Assembly: GCA_020026055.1 (NCBI GenBank) | Contig: JAHHRA010000006.1 | Span: forward strand, 9,525-73,524 | Direction: 5' to 3' | DNA length: 64,000 nucleotides | DNA from: Actinobacillus sp. | GTDB lineage: Bacteria; Pseudomonadota; Gammaproteobacteria; Enterobacterales; Pasteurellaceae | In this document: piece after piece, positions 17,077 through 25,428 of the stretch | Layout: every line of letters starts with the position of its first letter | How positions within the stretch are numbered: the first letter of the stretch is position 1 | Translations under genes and position numbers: made by a program | The notes under the pieces: model-generated | Seen by the model: only the letters and a program-made list of their open reading frames with translations | What the model was told of the DNA's origin: nothing | Databases searched by the model: none

Positions 17077-18453
17077 ATGAAAATTATTATTTTAGGTGCA
17101 GGGCAAGTTGGTGCGACACTAGCGGAAAATCTTGTTGGCGAGGATAACGATATTACGCTGATCGATAATGATCAACATAGCTTAGATAATTTAGAATCTA
17201 AACATGATTTGCGTGCTTTAGTTGGTGATGCTTCATCACCATCTATTTTGCGTCAAGCGGGAGCGGATAATGCTGATTTATTGGTTGCTGTCACCAGTTC
17301 TGACGAAGCAAATATGGTTGCTTGTCAAGTAGCCTATACTCTTTTTAATATTCCCGTAAAAGTTGCACGGATCCGTAATTCAGAATATTTACACGAAAAA
17401 GATAAACTTTTTCAAAATAACGTAATTCCGATCGATCACATTATCTCGCCAGAACGTTTAGTCGTAGAAGAAATTACTCGTTTAATTCATTATCCTGGAG
17501 CATTACAGATTTCGCATTTAGCACAGGATTTAATCAGCATAGTTGTAGTACGCGCTTATTACGGTGGACCTCTAGTTGGTTATCCTATTTCAGCATTAAA
17601 AGATCATATGCCACATATTGATTCACGAATTGTCGCTATTAAACGTAATGACAAAATTATTCGTCCACAAGGATCAACGATTGTCGAAGCTGGAGATGAA
17701 GTAACCTTTGTTTGTGCAACAGAACACATTAAAGCGATAATGGCAGAATTACAACGTTTAGAACGACCATACAAACGCATTATGATCGTTGGCGGTGGAA
17801 GCATTGCGATTGGTGTAGCAAAAAAATTAGAACACCAATGCAACGTGAAATTGATTGAACGGAATCCAAAACGTGCAATGCAACTTGCAGAAGAACTTTC
17901 TAAAACATTGGTCTTCCAAGGTGATCCTTCTGACGAATCATTATTATTTGAAGAAAATATAGAAGCTACAGACGTCTTTCTTTGTTTAACTAGCGATGAT
18001 GAAACGAATATTATGGCAGCATTATTAGCAAAACGACTTAGAGCAAAAAATGCGATGGTATTGATTCAACGTATGGCTTATGTCAATCTCGTGCAAGGTG
18101 GTACTATTGATATTGCTATATCTCCACAGCAGACTACTGTTTCCGCAATGCTAAGCTATGTACGTAAAGGCGATGTTGTAAATGCAATTTCGATGCGTAA
18201 TGGCTTAGCAGAAGTAGATGAAATTGTTGTACATGGTGATGTTGATACAAGTCAAGTGATAGGCAGAACAATAGAAGAATTAAAATTACCAATGGGGACT
18301 GTGATTGCTGCTATTGTGCGTGGTGAAGAAGTCATTATTGCGAAACGCAAAGTTGAGATCCAAGAAAATGATCACATCATTGTTTATATTAATGATAAAA
18401 AATACGTTCCTGAAGTCGAAAAATTTTTCCAGCCAAAAGTGTATTTTATATAG
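17077..18453 (+). CDS. trkA: TrkA, regulatory subunit of the Trk potassium uptake system
   Basis: A 458-residue peripheral membrane protein with two tandem RCK units. Each has an NAD-binding Rossmann fold (IIILGAGQVGATLAENL at residue 2 and IMIVGGGSIAIGVAKKL near residue 234) followed by a TrkA-C domain. It gates TrkH/TrkG in response to nucleotides. The channel gene is not in this window. It starts 9 bp after rsmB with a good AAGGAG site, so it is the last gene of the def-fmt-rsmB-trkA transcription unit. Confidence 0.95.
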   Translation: MKIIILGAGQVGATLAENLVGEDNDITLIDNDQHSLDNLESKHDLRALVGDASSPSILRQAGADNADLLVAVTSSDEANMVACQVAYTLFNIPVKVARIRNSEYLHEKDKLFQNNVIPIDHIISPERLVVEEITRLIHYPGALQISHLAQDLISIVVVRAYYGGPLVGYPISALKDHMPHIDSRIVAIKRNDKIIRPQGSTIVEAGDEVTFVCATEHIKAIMAELQRLERPYKRIMIVGGGSIAIGVAKKLEHQCNVKLIERNPKRAMQLAEELSKTLVFQGDPSDESLLFEENIEATDVFLCLTSDDETNIMAALLAKRLRAKNAMVLIQRMAYVNLVQGGTIDIAISPQQTTVSAMLSYVRKGDVVNAISMRNGLAEVDEIVVHGDVDTSQVIGRTIEELKLPMGTVIAAIVRGEEVIIAKRKVEIQENDHIIVYINDKKYVPEVEKFFQPKVYFI

Positions 18454-18460
18454 TGCTGAT

Positions 18461-18494
18461 AAAAAATGCCCCATGCTATTGTGAGGCATTTTTT
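18461..18494. terminator. Bidirectional terminator between trkA and udp
   Basis: AAAAAATGCCCC ... GAGGCATTTTTT hairpin. The flanking A-run and T-run allow it to serve both converging genes. Confidence 0.85.
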
Positions 18495-18509
18495 GATGAT
18501 TAAGTTAAT

Positions 18510-19262
18510 TTAAACTAACAAAGCAACTGCTTTCACCACAGCTTCAACTGCTTTTTGTTCCGTTGAATGGATTGTTTCTTCGTTAGGGATTTCTTGTTGC
18601 GTACGATTGACGATAACGCCAGAAATCATACCCGCTCGTAACCCTAATGCACTGCACATTGTGAAAAGTGTTGCACTTTCCATTTCAAAATTCATCACAT
18701 GTAGTTCTTGCCATTGTTTTAAACGGCCTTGATAGTCTTTCCATATTTTCCCTGTATAAGTATCATAACGTTCTTGCCCAGGATAGAAAGTATCAGAAGA
18801 GGCTGTGATACCAATATGAGCAGCACTACTTTCTTGTGCGACTTTATAAAGAGCAGCAGTACAATCAAAGTCTGCAACTGCAGGATAACAAATTGGTGCA
18901 AAGTGGAGACTTGCACCATCTAAACGTACAGCACCTGTTGTCACTAGCAAATCGCCAACATTGATATGAGGTTGAATAGCTCCCGTTGTACCGACACGTA
19001 AGAATGTTCGTACGCCTAATTGAGCTAATTCTTCTACTGCAATAGAAACAGATGGACCACCGATACCTGTTGAGCAAACAACGACGGCTTTATCTTCGAT
19101 ATAACCTAACCACGATGTAAATTCGCGAGTACTGGCTAATTTGTGCGGACGGTCAAGCAAACGAGCTATGCGTTCTACTCGTTCTGGTGCCCCAGGGACA
19201 ATGGCAATTTTAGCACTGTCTAACATTGCTTTAGTTAAACCTAGATGAAATACCTCGCTCAT
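18510..19262 (-). CDS. udp: Uridine phosphorylase
   Basis: Cleaves uridine with phosphate to uracil and ribose 1-phosphate for pyrimidine salvage. The 250-residue protein starts MSEVFHLGLTKAMLDSAKIAIVPGAPERVERIARLLD and contains CSTGIGGPSVSIAVEELAQLGVRTFLRVGTTGAIQ and the MNFEMESATLF ribose-binding motif. The ATG at 19262 has an AAGGAG site. The frame extends upstream into the asnC gap, but that part is not family sequence. It is 22 bp downstream of asnC on the same strand, so read-through from asnC is possible. Confidence 0.95.
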   Translation of the reverse strand: MSEVFHLGLTKAMLDSAKIAIVPGAPERVERIARLLDRPHKLASTREFTSWLGYIEDKAVVVCSTGIGGPSVSIAVEELAQLGVRTFLRVGTTGAIQPHINVGDLLVTTGAVRLDGASLHFAPICYPAVADFDCTAALYKVAQESSAAHIGITASSDTFYPGQERYDTYTGKIWKDYQGRLKQWQELHVMNFEMESATLFTMCSALGLRAGMISGVIVNRTQQEIPNEETIHSTEQKAVEAVVKAVALLV

Positions 19263-19284
19263 AAAAGAACTCCTTGTTAAAACT

Positions 19285-19737
19285 TTATGGTTGAATATCA
19301 CGCAAAATAGGATTTTGCATTGAAATGAGAGTTTCTGTTGATTGAATCTCTTCAATCAACTGTATTTTTGTGGATAAAACAGTATGTAATTCAGCGATAG
19401 TGTGAGTCATGACTTTAATAAAAATAGAATAATTTCCTGTAGTGTAATAGGCCTCCACTACTTCATCGATTTGTTCTAATTGCATAATGACTTGGTCATA
19501 ATCTTTGGCACTTTTTAAAATAATCCCAATAAAGCAACACACATCATAGCCTAATTTTTGAGTATCCGTTTTGATTTTTGTCCCTTGAATAACGCCAGCT
19601 TGACGCATTTTTTCTACTCGCACGTGAATCGTTCCAGGACTTACCCCAAAACTTTTTGCCATTTCTGCATAAGGTGTTCGAGCATCTTTGATTAAAATAG
19701 TTAAAATTTTTTTGTCTAAGTCATCAAGATTAAGCAT
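19285..19737 (-). CDS. asnC: AsnC, Lrp/AsnC-family regulator
   Basis: A 150-residue feast/famine regulator with an N-terminal winged HTH (LDKKILTILIKDARTPYAEMAKSFGVSPGTIHVRVEKM) and a C-terminal RAM ligand-binding domain. It is divergently adjacent to asnA, the classical target: in E. coli AsnC activates asnA when asparagine is absent and represses itself. The shared 183-bp divergent region would hold both promoters. Confidence 0.94.
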   Translation of the reverse strand: MLNLDDLDKKILTILIKDARTPYAEMAKSFGVSPGTIHVRVEKMRQAGVIQGTKIKTDTQKLGYDVCCFIGIILKSAKDYDQVIMQLEQIDEVVEAYYTTGNYSIFIKVMTHTIAELHTVLSTKIQLIEEIQSTETLISMQNPILRDIQP

Positions 19738-19920
19738 TCTGAGCCTATTTTTATTTTACAGTTAATTAATTAAATTAAAAATCATCTAAAAAAAATCATT
19801 TATTTTAAATTTTATTTAATTAATGTGATTATTTTTATAATATTGTTTGACACAAACACTCATTTTCTAAATAATTTTTAAAAATATTTTTAATAAAAGA
19901 TATCAATCTAGGTAAAGAAT
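19738..19920. promoter_or_regulatory. asnC/asnA divergent control region
   Basis: A 183-bp, extremely AT-rich spacer with repeated TTAATTAATTAA-like stretches (19760-19825) that are suitable for AsnC octamer binding. No unique operator can be delimited by eye. An AGGT(AAAG) site sits upstream of the asnA ATG. Confidence 0.55.
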
Positions 19921-20913
19921 ATGCAAAAATCGTTCATTTTACAACAGCAAGAAATCAGTTTTGCTAAAAATACATTCACAGAAAAATTAATCGAACATCT
20001 TGGCGTTATTGAGGTACAAGGTCCCCTCCTCAGTCAAGTCGGTGATGGTATGCAAGATAATCTATCAGGCAAGGAAAAAGCAGTACAAGTTAAAGTGAAA
20101 CAGATCCCAAATGCCGTCTTTGAAGTAGTGCATTCTTTAGCAAAATGGAAACGTTATACCTTAGGGCGTTTCAGCTTTCAAGAAGGTGAAGGCTTATTTG
20201 TACATATGAAAGCATTGCGACCAGATGAAGACAGCCTTGACCAAACGCACAGTGTATTTGTTGATCAATGGGATTGGGAAAAAGTCATCCCTGCAGGCAG
20301 ACGTAATCTTACTTATTTGAAAGAAACAGTAGAAAGTATTTATCAAGCTATGCGTGAAACTGAACAAGCAGTGACTCAAAAATTTAATTTAACGCCATTT
20401 TTGCCAGCTAAAATTCACTTTGTGCATAGTGAAGAGTTGGTGCAGCGTTTTCCAAATATGAATGATAAAGAACGTGAAGATGCTATCTGCCAAAAGTTAG
20501 GTGCAGTATTCTTAATTGGTATTGGTGGTAAGCTTTCTGATGGTAAACCTCACGATATGCGTGCCCCAGACTATGACGACTGGACGACGCCATCTGAGGG
20601 CGAATATAAAGGCTTAAATGGTGATATTTTAGTTTGGAACCCTATCCTTGGACGTGCATTTGAACTTTCGTCAATGGGGATTCGTGTCGATGAAACTGCC
20701 CTTCGTACTCAGCTTGCAATTACTGGTGACGAAGATCGCCTTAAATATACTTACCATCAAGAGCTTATCAATGGCAAACTTCCGCTTTCTATCGGTGGTG
20801 GAATCGGACAATCTCGCTTAGTAATGCTATTGTTGCAGAAAAAACATATTGGTGAAGTTCAATCAAGTGTTTGGCCACAAACATTAACTCAAGAGTACGC
20901 AAATATTTTATAG
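19921..20913 (+). CDS. asnA: AsnA, aspartate-ammonia ligase (asparagine synthetase A)
   Basis: Makes asparagine from aspartate, ammonia and ATP. The 330-residue protein has the class II aminoacyl-tRNA synthetase-like fold. Recognisable blocks are QGPLLSQVGDGMQDNLSGKEKAV, KWKRYTLGRF, VDQWDWEKVI and the C-terminal motif 3 region SIGGGIGQSRLVMLLL. Full length compared with E. coli (330). Controlled by the divergent asnC. Confidence 0.96.
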   Translation: MQKSFILQQQEISFAKNTFTEKLIEHLGVIEVQGPLLSQVGDGMQDNLSGKEKAVQVKVKQIPNAVFEVVHSLAKWKRYTLGRFSFQEGEGLFVHMKALRPDEDSLDQTHSVFVDQWDWEKVIPAGRRNLTYLKETVESIYQAMRETEQAVTQKFNLTPFLPAKIHFVHSEELVQRFPNMNDKEREDAICQKLGAVFLIGIGGKLSDGKPHDMRAPDYDDWTTPSEGEYKGLNGDILVWNPILGRAFELSSMGIRVDETALRTQLAITGDEDRLKYTYHQELINGKLPLSIGGGIGQSRLVMLLLQKKHIGEVQSSVWPQTLTQEYANIL

Positions 20914-21302
20914 AATTTTTCTTTTACTGATTCGTGATACCTCGATTCTTTGTAAATTTTATAGAAAATTGAGTTTTTTTAAGTGATAAAAACAAGCACA
21001 GTAAGGTTCATTGTTTGATAAACAAAAATAAAATTATTTGTCTTTATACTCTCGCAAGATATATTTTTAATTCACAGAATTAGTTAAATTTTTTAGTTAA
21101 AAACTTAGTTGTTATATTTTCTCTTCTAAGAGTGCAGTATTCCATATTGCACTTTTAGTTTTAAGCATTTTGATAAAAATATTTTTATCTTCGAAGAGTA
21201 TTTTATTCTATTAGATAATGCTATGACTTAAGAATATGATTTCTTATTTTTCTAATACTTGAATGATTAATGCAGTGAGATAAAGTTGATAATCATCTGA
21301 TT
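20914..21302. other. AT-rich intergenic region after asnA
   Basis: About 390 bp without a gene-like frame. The only structure seen is a small hairpin at 21131-21152 (AGTGCA ... TGCACT) followed by a T-rich stretch, a possible late asnA terminator. Confidence 0.45.
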
Positions 21303-21349
21303 TATTTATAAAAACACGCTCAAAGTTGTGTCTAGCTTCGAGCGTGTTT
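21303..21349 (-). terminator. slyD terminator
   Basis: A perfect 10-bp stem (AAACACGCTC/GAGCGTGTTT) with an 18-nt loop. On the minus strand the T-run follows, beginning 26 bp beyond the slyD stop codon. Confidence 0.8.
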
Positions 21350-21374
21350 ATCGTTGCAATGTTTTTCATAAAGA

Positions 21375-21980
21375 CTAATGGTTACAGCCACAATCACCTT
21401 TGCTTTCTTTATGCCCATGCCCCCCGCAACATTTATGATCATTTTGATGAGAGTGATGTCCTCCACAGCATTCATGATCATTTTGATGATGTCCTCCACA
21501 GCAATTTTCTTCTGCTACATGGACATGCTTATGAGCCAACTCTTCTGCAGTTGCATCGCGGATTTCAACAATTTCTATAGCGAATAAAAGAGGTTGTCCT
21601 GCTAACATATGGTTTCCATCAACTACGACTTCATCACCCTCTACTGCAGTAATAACGACAGGCAAAGGACCTTGGTCAGTTTCAGCGATAAAACGCATAC
21701 CTGCTTGAAGCTCATCTACTGCTCCTTCAAATATTGTCTTTGGTACACGTTGTACCATCATCTCATTGTATTCACCGTAGCCTTCTTCAGGTTTTACGTG
21801 AACTTCAAATTTTTCACCTACTTTTTTGCCTTCTAATGCATTTTCAAGACCAACAATAAGATTATGATGACCTTGTAAGTAAGTTAAAGGTTGATTTGTA
21901 GGTGCTTCATCAATTAAAACACCATCTTGATTGCGTAATTGATAAGCAATACTTACGACTTTATCTTTTGTAACTTTCAT
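21375..21980 (-). CDS. slyD: SlyD, FKBP-type prolyl isomerase with metal-binding tail
   Basis: 201 residues: an FKBP domain interrupted by an IF chaperone flap (residues about 1-145, with GEKFEVHVKPEEGYGEYNE and MLAGQPLLFAIEI) and a His/Cys-rich C-terminus. SlyD is a cytosolic folding helper and nickel-binding protein that supports hydrogenase maturation in E. coli. The tail has three CCGGH repeats with QND(H) spacers, encoded by near-identical DNA repeats, followed by a final CGCNH. The start has an AGGTAACC site. Confidence 0.94.
   Translation of the reverse strand: MKVTKDKVVSIAYQLRNQDGVLIDEAPTNQPLTYLQGHHNLIVGLENALEGKKVGEKFEVHVKPEEGYGEYNEMMVQRVPKTIFEGAVDELQAGMRFIAETDQGPLPVVITAVEGDEVVVDGNHMLAGQPLLFAIEIVEIRDATAEELAHKHVHVAEENCCGGHHQNDHECCGGHHSHQNDHKCCGGHGHKESKGDCGCNH
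21426..21503 (-). repeat. Tandem DNA repeat encoding the SlyD His/Cys tail
   Basis: Two adjacent near-identical units of roughly 36-42 bp share the core ATGATCATTTTGATGA ... GATGTCCTCCACAGCA, and a third partial unit lies upstream. Each encodes CCGGHH-(SH)QNDH(E/K). The repeats differ by a 6-bp insertion, the kind of length change expected from slippage. Confidence 0.65.
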
Positions 21981-22136
21981 TGGTTACCTCAAATTTTATG
22001 ATGAATAGAACGCGTGCATTGTAACAAACTTACTTTGTTTATTCTCGGTTTTTTATGAAATGTTTAAAAATGTTAAAGGTTTCTAAAAAAGTGTATACTT
22101 GCTAGCCTTCTTATCGATTCAAGCAGGAACATCCCA

Positions 22137-23207
22137 TTGAAAACAAAACAAGCTATTCTAGCTTATATTCCTCACCTCTCTCATATAGCAGGGTTAATTT
22201 TTACTTTATTGGCGAGCTTTTTCTGTATGTGGTTTATTGTAGAACTCCCACATTGGACGAATGGTCACAGTTTTGGCTTATCTTCATTAACGCTGGCAAT
22301 CTTATTAGGTATTTTATTGGGAAATACTCTTTACCCTCAATCTGGCAGTATTCTCAATTTGGGGGTAAGCTATACAAAAGGACAAGTATTGCGTCTAGCT
22401 ATTATGCTTTATGGCTTTAAATTGACTTTTACGCAAGTTGAAAATATTGGTAGTGCAGCGATATTCACAGACATTCTCACACTTTCTTCGACTTTTTTAT
22501 TGGCGTATTACTTAGGTACTAAAGTTTTTAAAATGGACAAAGAAACGAGCATTCTCATCGGTGCAGGTGCGAGCATTTGCGGTGCTGCAGCTGTGATTGC
22601 CACTGAACCTGTTCTTAAAGCACCTTCTTATAAAGTCGCGATTGCAGTGGCGACGGTTGTAGTTTTTGGAACGGCAGCGATGTTGCTTTACCCAATGTTC
22701 TACCATATGGGTTGGCTACAACAATGGCTTAGCGATAGCCAATACGGTATCTACGAAGGCTCTACAATTCACGAAGTAGCACAAGTCGTTGTTGCTGGGA
22801 ATGCTATTAGCCCAGCAGCAGCAAGTACTGCTGTGATTACTAAAATGATCCGCGTGATGTTACTCGCACCATTTTTGTTACTCCTATCTTTCTTTCTAGT
22901 GAAAAGCGAACGAAGCGAAAAAATACCTCTTGCACAAAAAATTCGCCAAGTGCAAATACCTTGGTTTGCTTTTATCTTTATTGGCGTAGTTGCTCTTCAC
23001 ACTTGGCTACCTTTTAGTCACGAAACTGTCAAAAAAATGGTCTGGTTAGATGATCTCCTTTTGACGATGGCAATGTTTGCACTTGGCTTAACTACTCACA
23101 TCAGTGCGATTAAAAAAGCAGGAATTAAACCGCTTATCCTCGGTATTATCCTTTTCGCATGGTTAATTCTCGGTGGTGCAGGTATTAACGTATTAATTAA
23201 TCACTAA
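22137..23207 (+). CDS. YeiH/UPF0324 family putative sulfate/anion exporter
   Basis: A 356-residue polytopic membrane protein, about ten helices, with the UPF0324 pattern (LGILLGNTLYP, GVSYTKGQVLRLAIMLYGFKLT, ILIGAGASICGAAAVIA, STIHEVAQVVVAGNAI, FALGLTTHISAIKKAGIKPL). Homologues are named putative sulfate exporters, but transport has not been shown for this branch. The start appears to be TTG at 22137, with an AGGA site 9-10 nt upstream; no ATG is available before the first helix. It is a single gene with its own terminator. Confidence 0.88.
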   Translation: MKTKQAILAYIPHLSHIAGLIFTLLASFFCMWFIVELPHWTNGHSFGLSSLTLAILLGILLGNTLYPQSGSILNLGVSYTKGQVLRLAIMLYGFKLTFTQVENIGSAAIFTDILTLSSTFLLAYYLGTKVFKMDKETSILIGAGASICGAAAVIATEPVLKAPSYKVAIAVATVVVFGTAAMLLYPMFYHMGWLQQWLSDSQYGIYEGSTIHEVAQVVVAGNAISPAAASTAVITKMIRVMLLAPFLLLLSFFLVKSERSEKIPLAQKIRQVQIPWFAFIFIGVVALHTWLPFSHETVKKMVWLDDLLLTMAMFALGLTTHISAIKKAGIKPLILGIILFAWLILGGAGINVLINH

Positions 23208-23231
23208 TTTATTTTAGTAAACGAATTATTA

Positions 23232-23267
23232 CCCCGTATTTTGATTAAATAGAAATACGGGTTTTTT
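23232..23267 (+). terminator. Terminator of the YeiH-like gene
   Basis: CCCCGTATTT ... AAATACGGG hairpin followed by six T residues, 24 bp past the stop codon. Confidence 0.85.
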
Positions 23268-23296
23268 ATGTTTTATTTTCAATAGATTATTGAAAA

Positions 23297-23339
23297 TGTG
23301 AAAAAGCTCACTTTCTAATCATTCTAAAATAAATACAAT
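23297..23339 (+). promoter_or_regulatory. CRP-dependent promoter of fruBKA
   Basis: TGTGA-N6-TCACT at 23297-23312 matches the CRP consensus at 9 of 10 core positions. A -10-like TACAAT at 23334-23339 places the CRP centre near -41.5, the class II activator geometry. The AAGGA ribosome binding site of fruB follows at 23362. Confidence 0.65.
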
Positions 23340-23376
23340 TTTTGCATTTGATGTATTTATTAAGGAAATGAATAAA

Positions 23377-24471
23377 ATGTTTGAAATTTCGAGTGAAAAT
23401 TTACTTTTGCAACAGGCTACAAACGATAAAGCAAGAACCATTGAGCATATTGCAAAGCATTTACAAGAATTAGGCTATGTTGAGGAAGGTTATGCTCAAA
23501 CAATGATGGCACGGGAAGAGCAAACTTGCACCTATTTAGGCAATGGGATTGCTATTCCACATGGTACCTTGGAAAGTCGTTCATTAGTCAAGAAAACAGG
23601 GGTTGTCATTGCTCAATTTCCGCAAGGTGTTGCATGGTCACCGAATGAAAAAGCTTTTATCGTGATTGGCATTGCGGCAAAATCTGAAGAGCATCTCACG
23701 TTACTCAGAAAATTGACGGGGCTACTCAGTGATGAACAACGCATTCAACGACTGATTTTAGCTCGAACACCGACAGATTTTCTTCATTACTTTCAAACCT
23801 CTAAACCCTTTATCACCCCAGCCTTAATTACCACCCATTTAACCACTGATAATTTACTGACCTTAACTGCTGAAAATGTATGTCATCTGCAACAACAGGG
23901 TTATTGCAATGAGCACTTTTTAAGTGATGTTATGGCACATCAATCGTTGTATCTAGGCGAGAACTGCTTTTTAAGCGATAGTGCAATCGGTAATTTAGAA
24001 AACGGAATGAGCATTGCGAAAAATGAAACAGGGAAAATGCTTTTTACCATTGCCCAAATAGATGAACAGCCCAATCCACTATTGTGTGCTTTAACACCCG
24101 AAATACTTCAGCAATTACAGCGTGCCTATAAAAACGGAATGGTCACAATTTTAGAAAAATTATACAAAGGAGAAGCCCTTGTAGAAACTGGTGATGAAAT
24201 GCTGGAAGGATCATTCCTCATCAAAAATCCACAAGGATTACATGCAAGACCAGCAACGTTACTGGTGAAAATTGCGAAACAATTCCCATGCGAAATTCTT
24301 ATTGCGAATCCAGATAATCAAACAGACTTTGTGAACGGTAAAAATTTAATGAAAGTGCTGACATTAGGTACGCAAAAAAATCAGCATCTGCATATTAAAA
24401 CGAAAGGGAAACAAGCAGCGGAAGCATTGCAAGCACTAGAAGTAGCCATTAACGATGGATTAGGGGAATGA
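23377..24471 (+). CDS. fruB: FruB, fructose PTS diphosphoryl transfer protein (IIA-HPr)
   Basis: Passes phosphate from enzyme I to the fructose permease. The 364-residue protein has an N-terminal EIIA-Fru domain with active His62 in GIAIPHG, a central linker domain, and a C-terminal HPr-like domain with active His289 in GLHARPA. The layout and length match enteric FruB. The ATG at 23377 is preferred to the one at 23368 because the AAGGA site at 23362-23366 would be too close to the latter. First gene of fruBKA. Confidence 0.93.
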   Translation: MFEISSENLLLQQATNDKARTIEHIAKHLQELGYVEEGYAQTMMAREEQTCTYLGNGIAIPHGTLESRSLVKKTGVVIAQFPQGVAWSPNEKAFIVIGIAAKSEEHLTLLRKLTGLLSDEQRIQRLILARTPTDFLHYFQTSKPFITPALITTHLTTDNLLTLTAENVCHLQQQGYCNEHFLSDVMAHQSLYLGENCFLSDSAIGNLENGMSIAKNETGKMLFTIAQIDEQPNPLLCALTPEILQQLQRAYKNGMVTILEKLYKGEALVETGDEMLEGSFLIKNPQGLHARPATLLVKIAKQFPCEILIANPDNQTDFVNGKNLMKVLTLGTQKNQHLHIKTKGKQAAEALQALEVAINDGLGE

Positions 24472-24472
24472 T

Positions 24473-25411
24473 ATGCGATTTTTAACGGTAACCTTGAATC
24501 CTGCCATTGATTTAGTCGGGGTAACAGAAATATTATGTATTGGTGACGTGAACAGTATAAAGACCTTATCACAACACCCTGCGGGGAAGGGGATTAATGT
24601 CGCACAAATATTGAGAAAACTCGACGTACAAGTGACTGCGACTGGTTTTCTTGGTTGGGAAAATGTGGGTGTTTTTCAACAACTTTTTCAAAAGAATCAG
24701 ATTAGTGATGAGTTCATTTACATTGATGGGCAAACTAGAACAAATATCAAAATTACAAGTGCAGGCGATACAACCGATCTCAATTTTACAGGTTTCTATG
24801 TGTCCTCTGAGCAGTGGGCATTGCTCTGTGAGCAGAGTCAAGATTGGCATGAAAGATTCGATTGCGTCTTGATTTGTGGATCTTTACCACGAGGCGTATC
24901 AGCGGAAATGTTTGCGGAATGGTGTCATAAGCTTACACAACAGGGCGTGCATTGGGTACTCGACACCAGTAAAACTGCATTGAAATTGGCTGTTGCAGCT
25001 AAACCGATTCTTATTAAACCTAATTCTGAAGAATTACAGGTTTTAGCAGGAAATAGCAAACTTACCACGATTGAAGAACAATGCCGTTTGGCAAAAAAAA
25101 TATGCCAAGAATATACCCAGTACGTTTTGCTATCAGGTGGTGAAAAAGGTGCATATTTAGTCAGCCGTCACAATGATGAAATTTATCATGCCGTATTACC
25201 ATGTAAAAATGTAGTCAGTACCACAGGAGCAGGTGATAGTTTACTTGCTAGTTTTATAGCCTACTTTTTAGACAAACATAGCGATATTGATGTGGCATTA
25301 AAACACGCCGTAGTTATTGCGACCTTAGTTGTCGAATCTTCAGGAATTGATTGGCAGCTCGCTGAAGTAAAAAAACGGATGCCTTTTGTTCAATCTTCTC
25401 ATTTCTATTAA
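24473..25411 (+). CDS. fruK: FruK, 1-phosphofructokinase
   Basis: Phosphorylates fructose 1-phosphate, the PTS product, to fructose 1,6-bisphosphate. The 312-residue PfkB-family sugar kinase has HPAGKGINVAQIL near the N-terminus, the TGFLGWENVG segment and the catalytic GAGDSLLASF with its base aspartate near residue 257. It starts 1 bp after the fruB stop codon with an AGGGG site inside the fruB end, so translation is coupled. Confidence 0.95.
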   Translation: MRFLTVTLNPAIDLVGVTEILCIGDVNSIKTLSQHPAGKGINVAQILRKLDVQVTATGFLGWENVGVFQQLFQKNQISDEFIYIDGQTRTNIKITSAGDTTDLNFTGFYVSSEQWALLCEQSQDWHERFDCVLICGSLPRGVSAEMFAEWCHKLTQQGVHWVLDTSKTALKLAVAAKPILIKPNSEELQVLAGNSKLTTIEEQCRLAKKICQEYTQYVLLSGGEKGAYLVSRHNDEIYHAVLPCKNVVSTTGAGDSLLASFIAYFLDKHSDIDVALKHAVVIATLVVESSGIDWQLAEVKKRMPFVQSSHFY

Positions 25412-25428
25412 ATTATTAGGGTCATACT

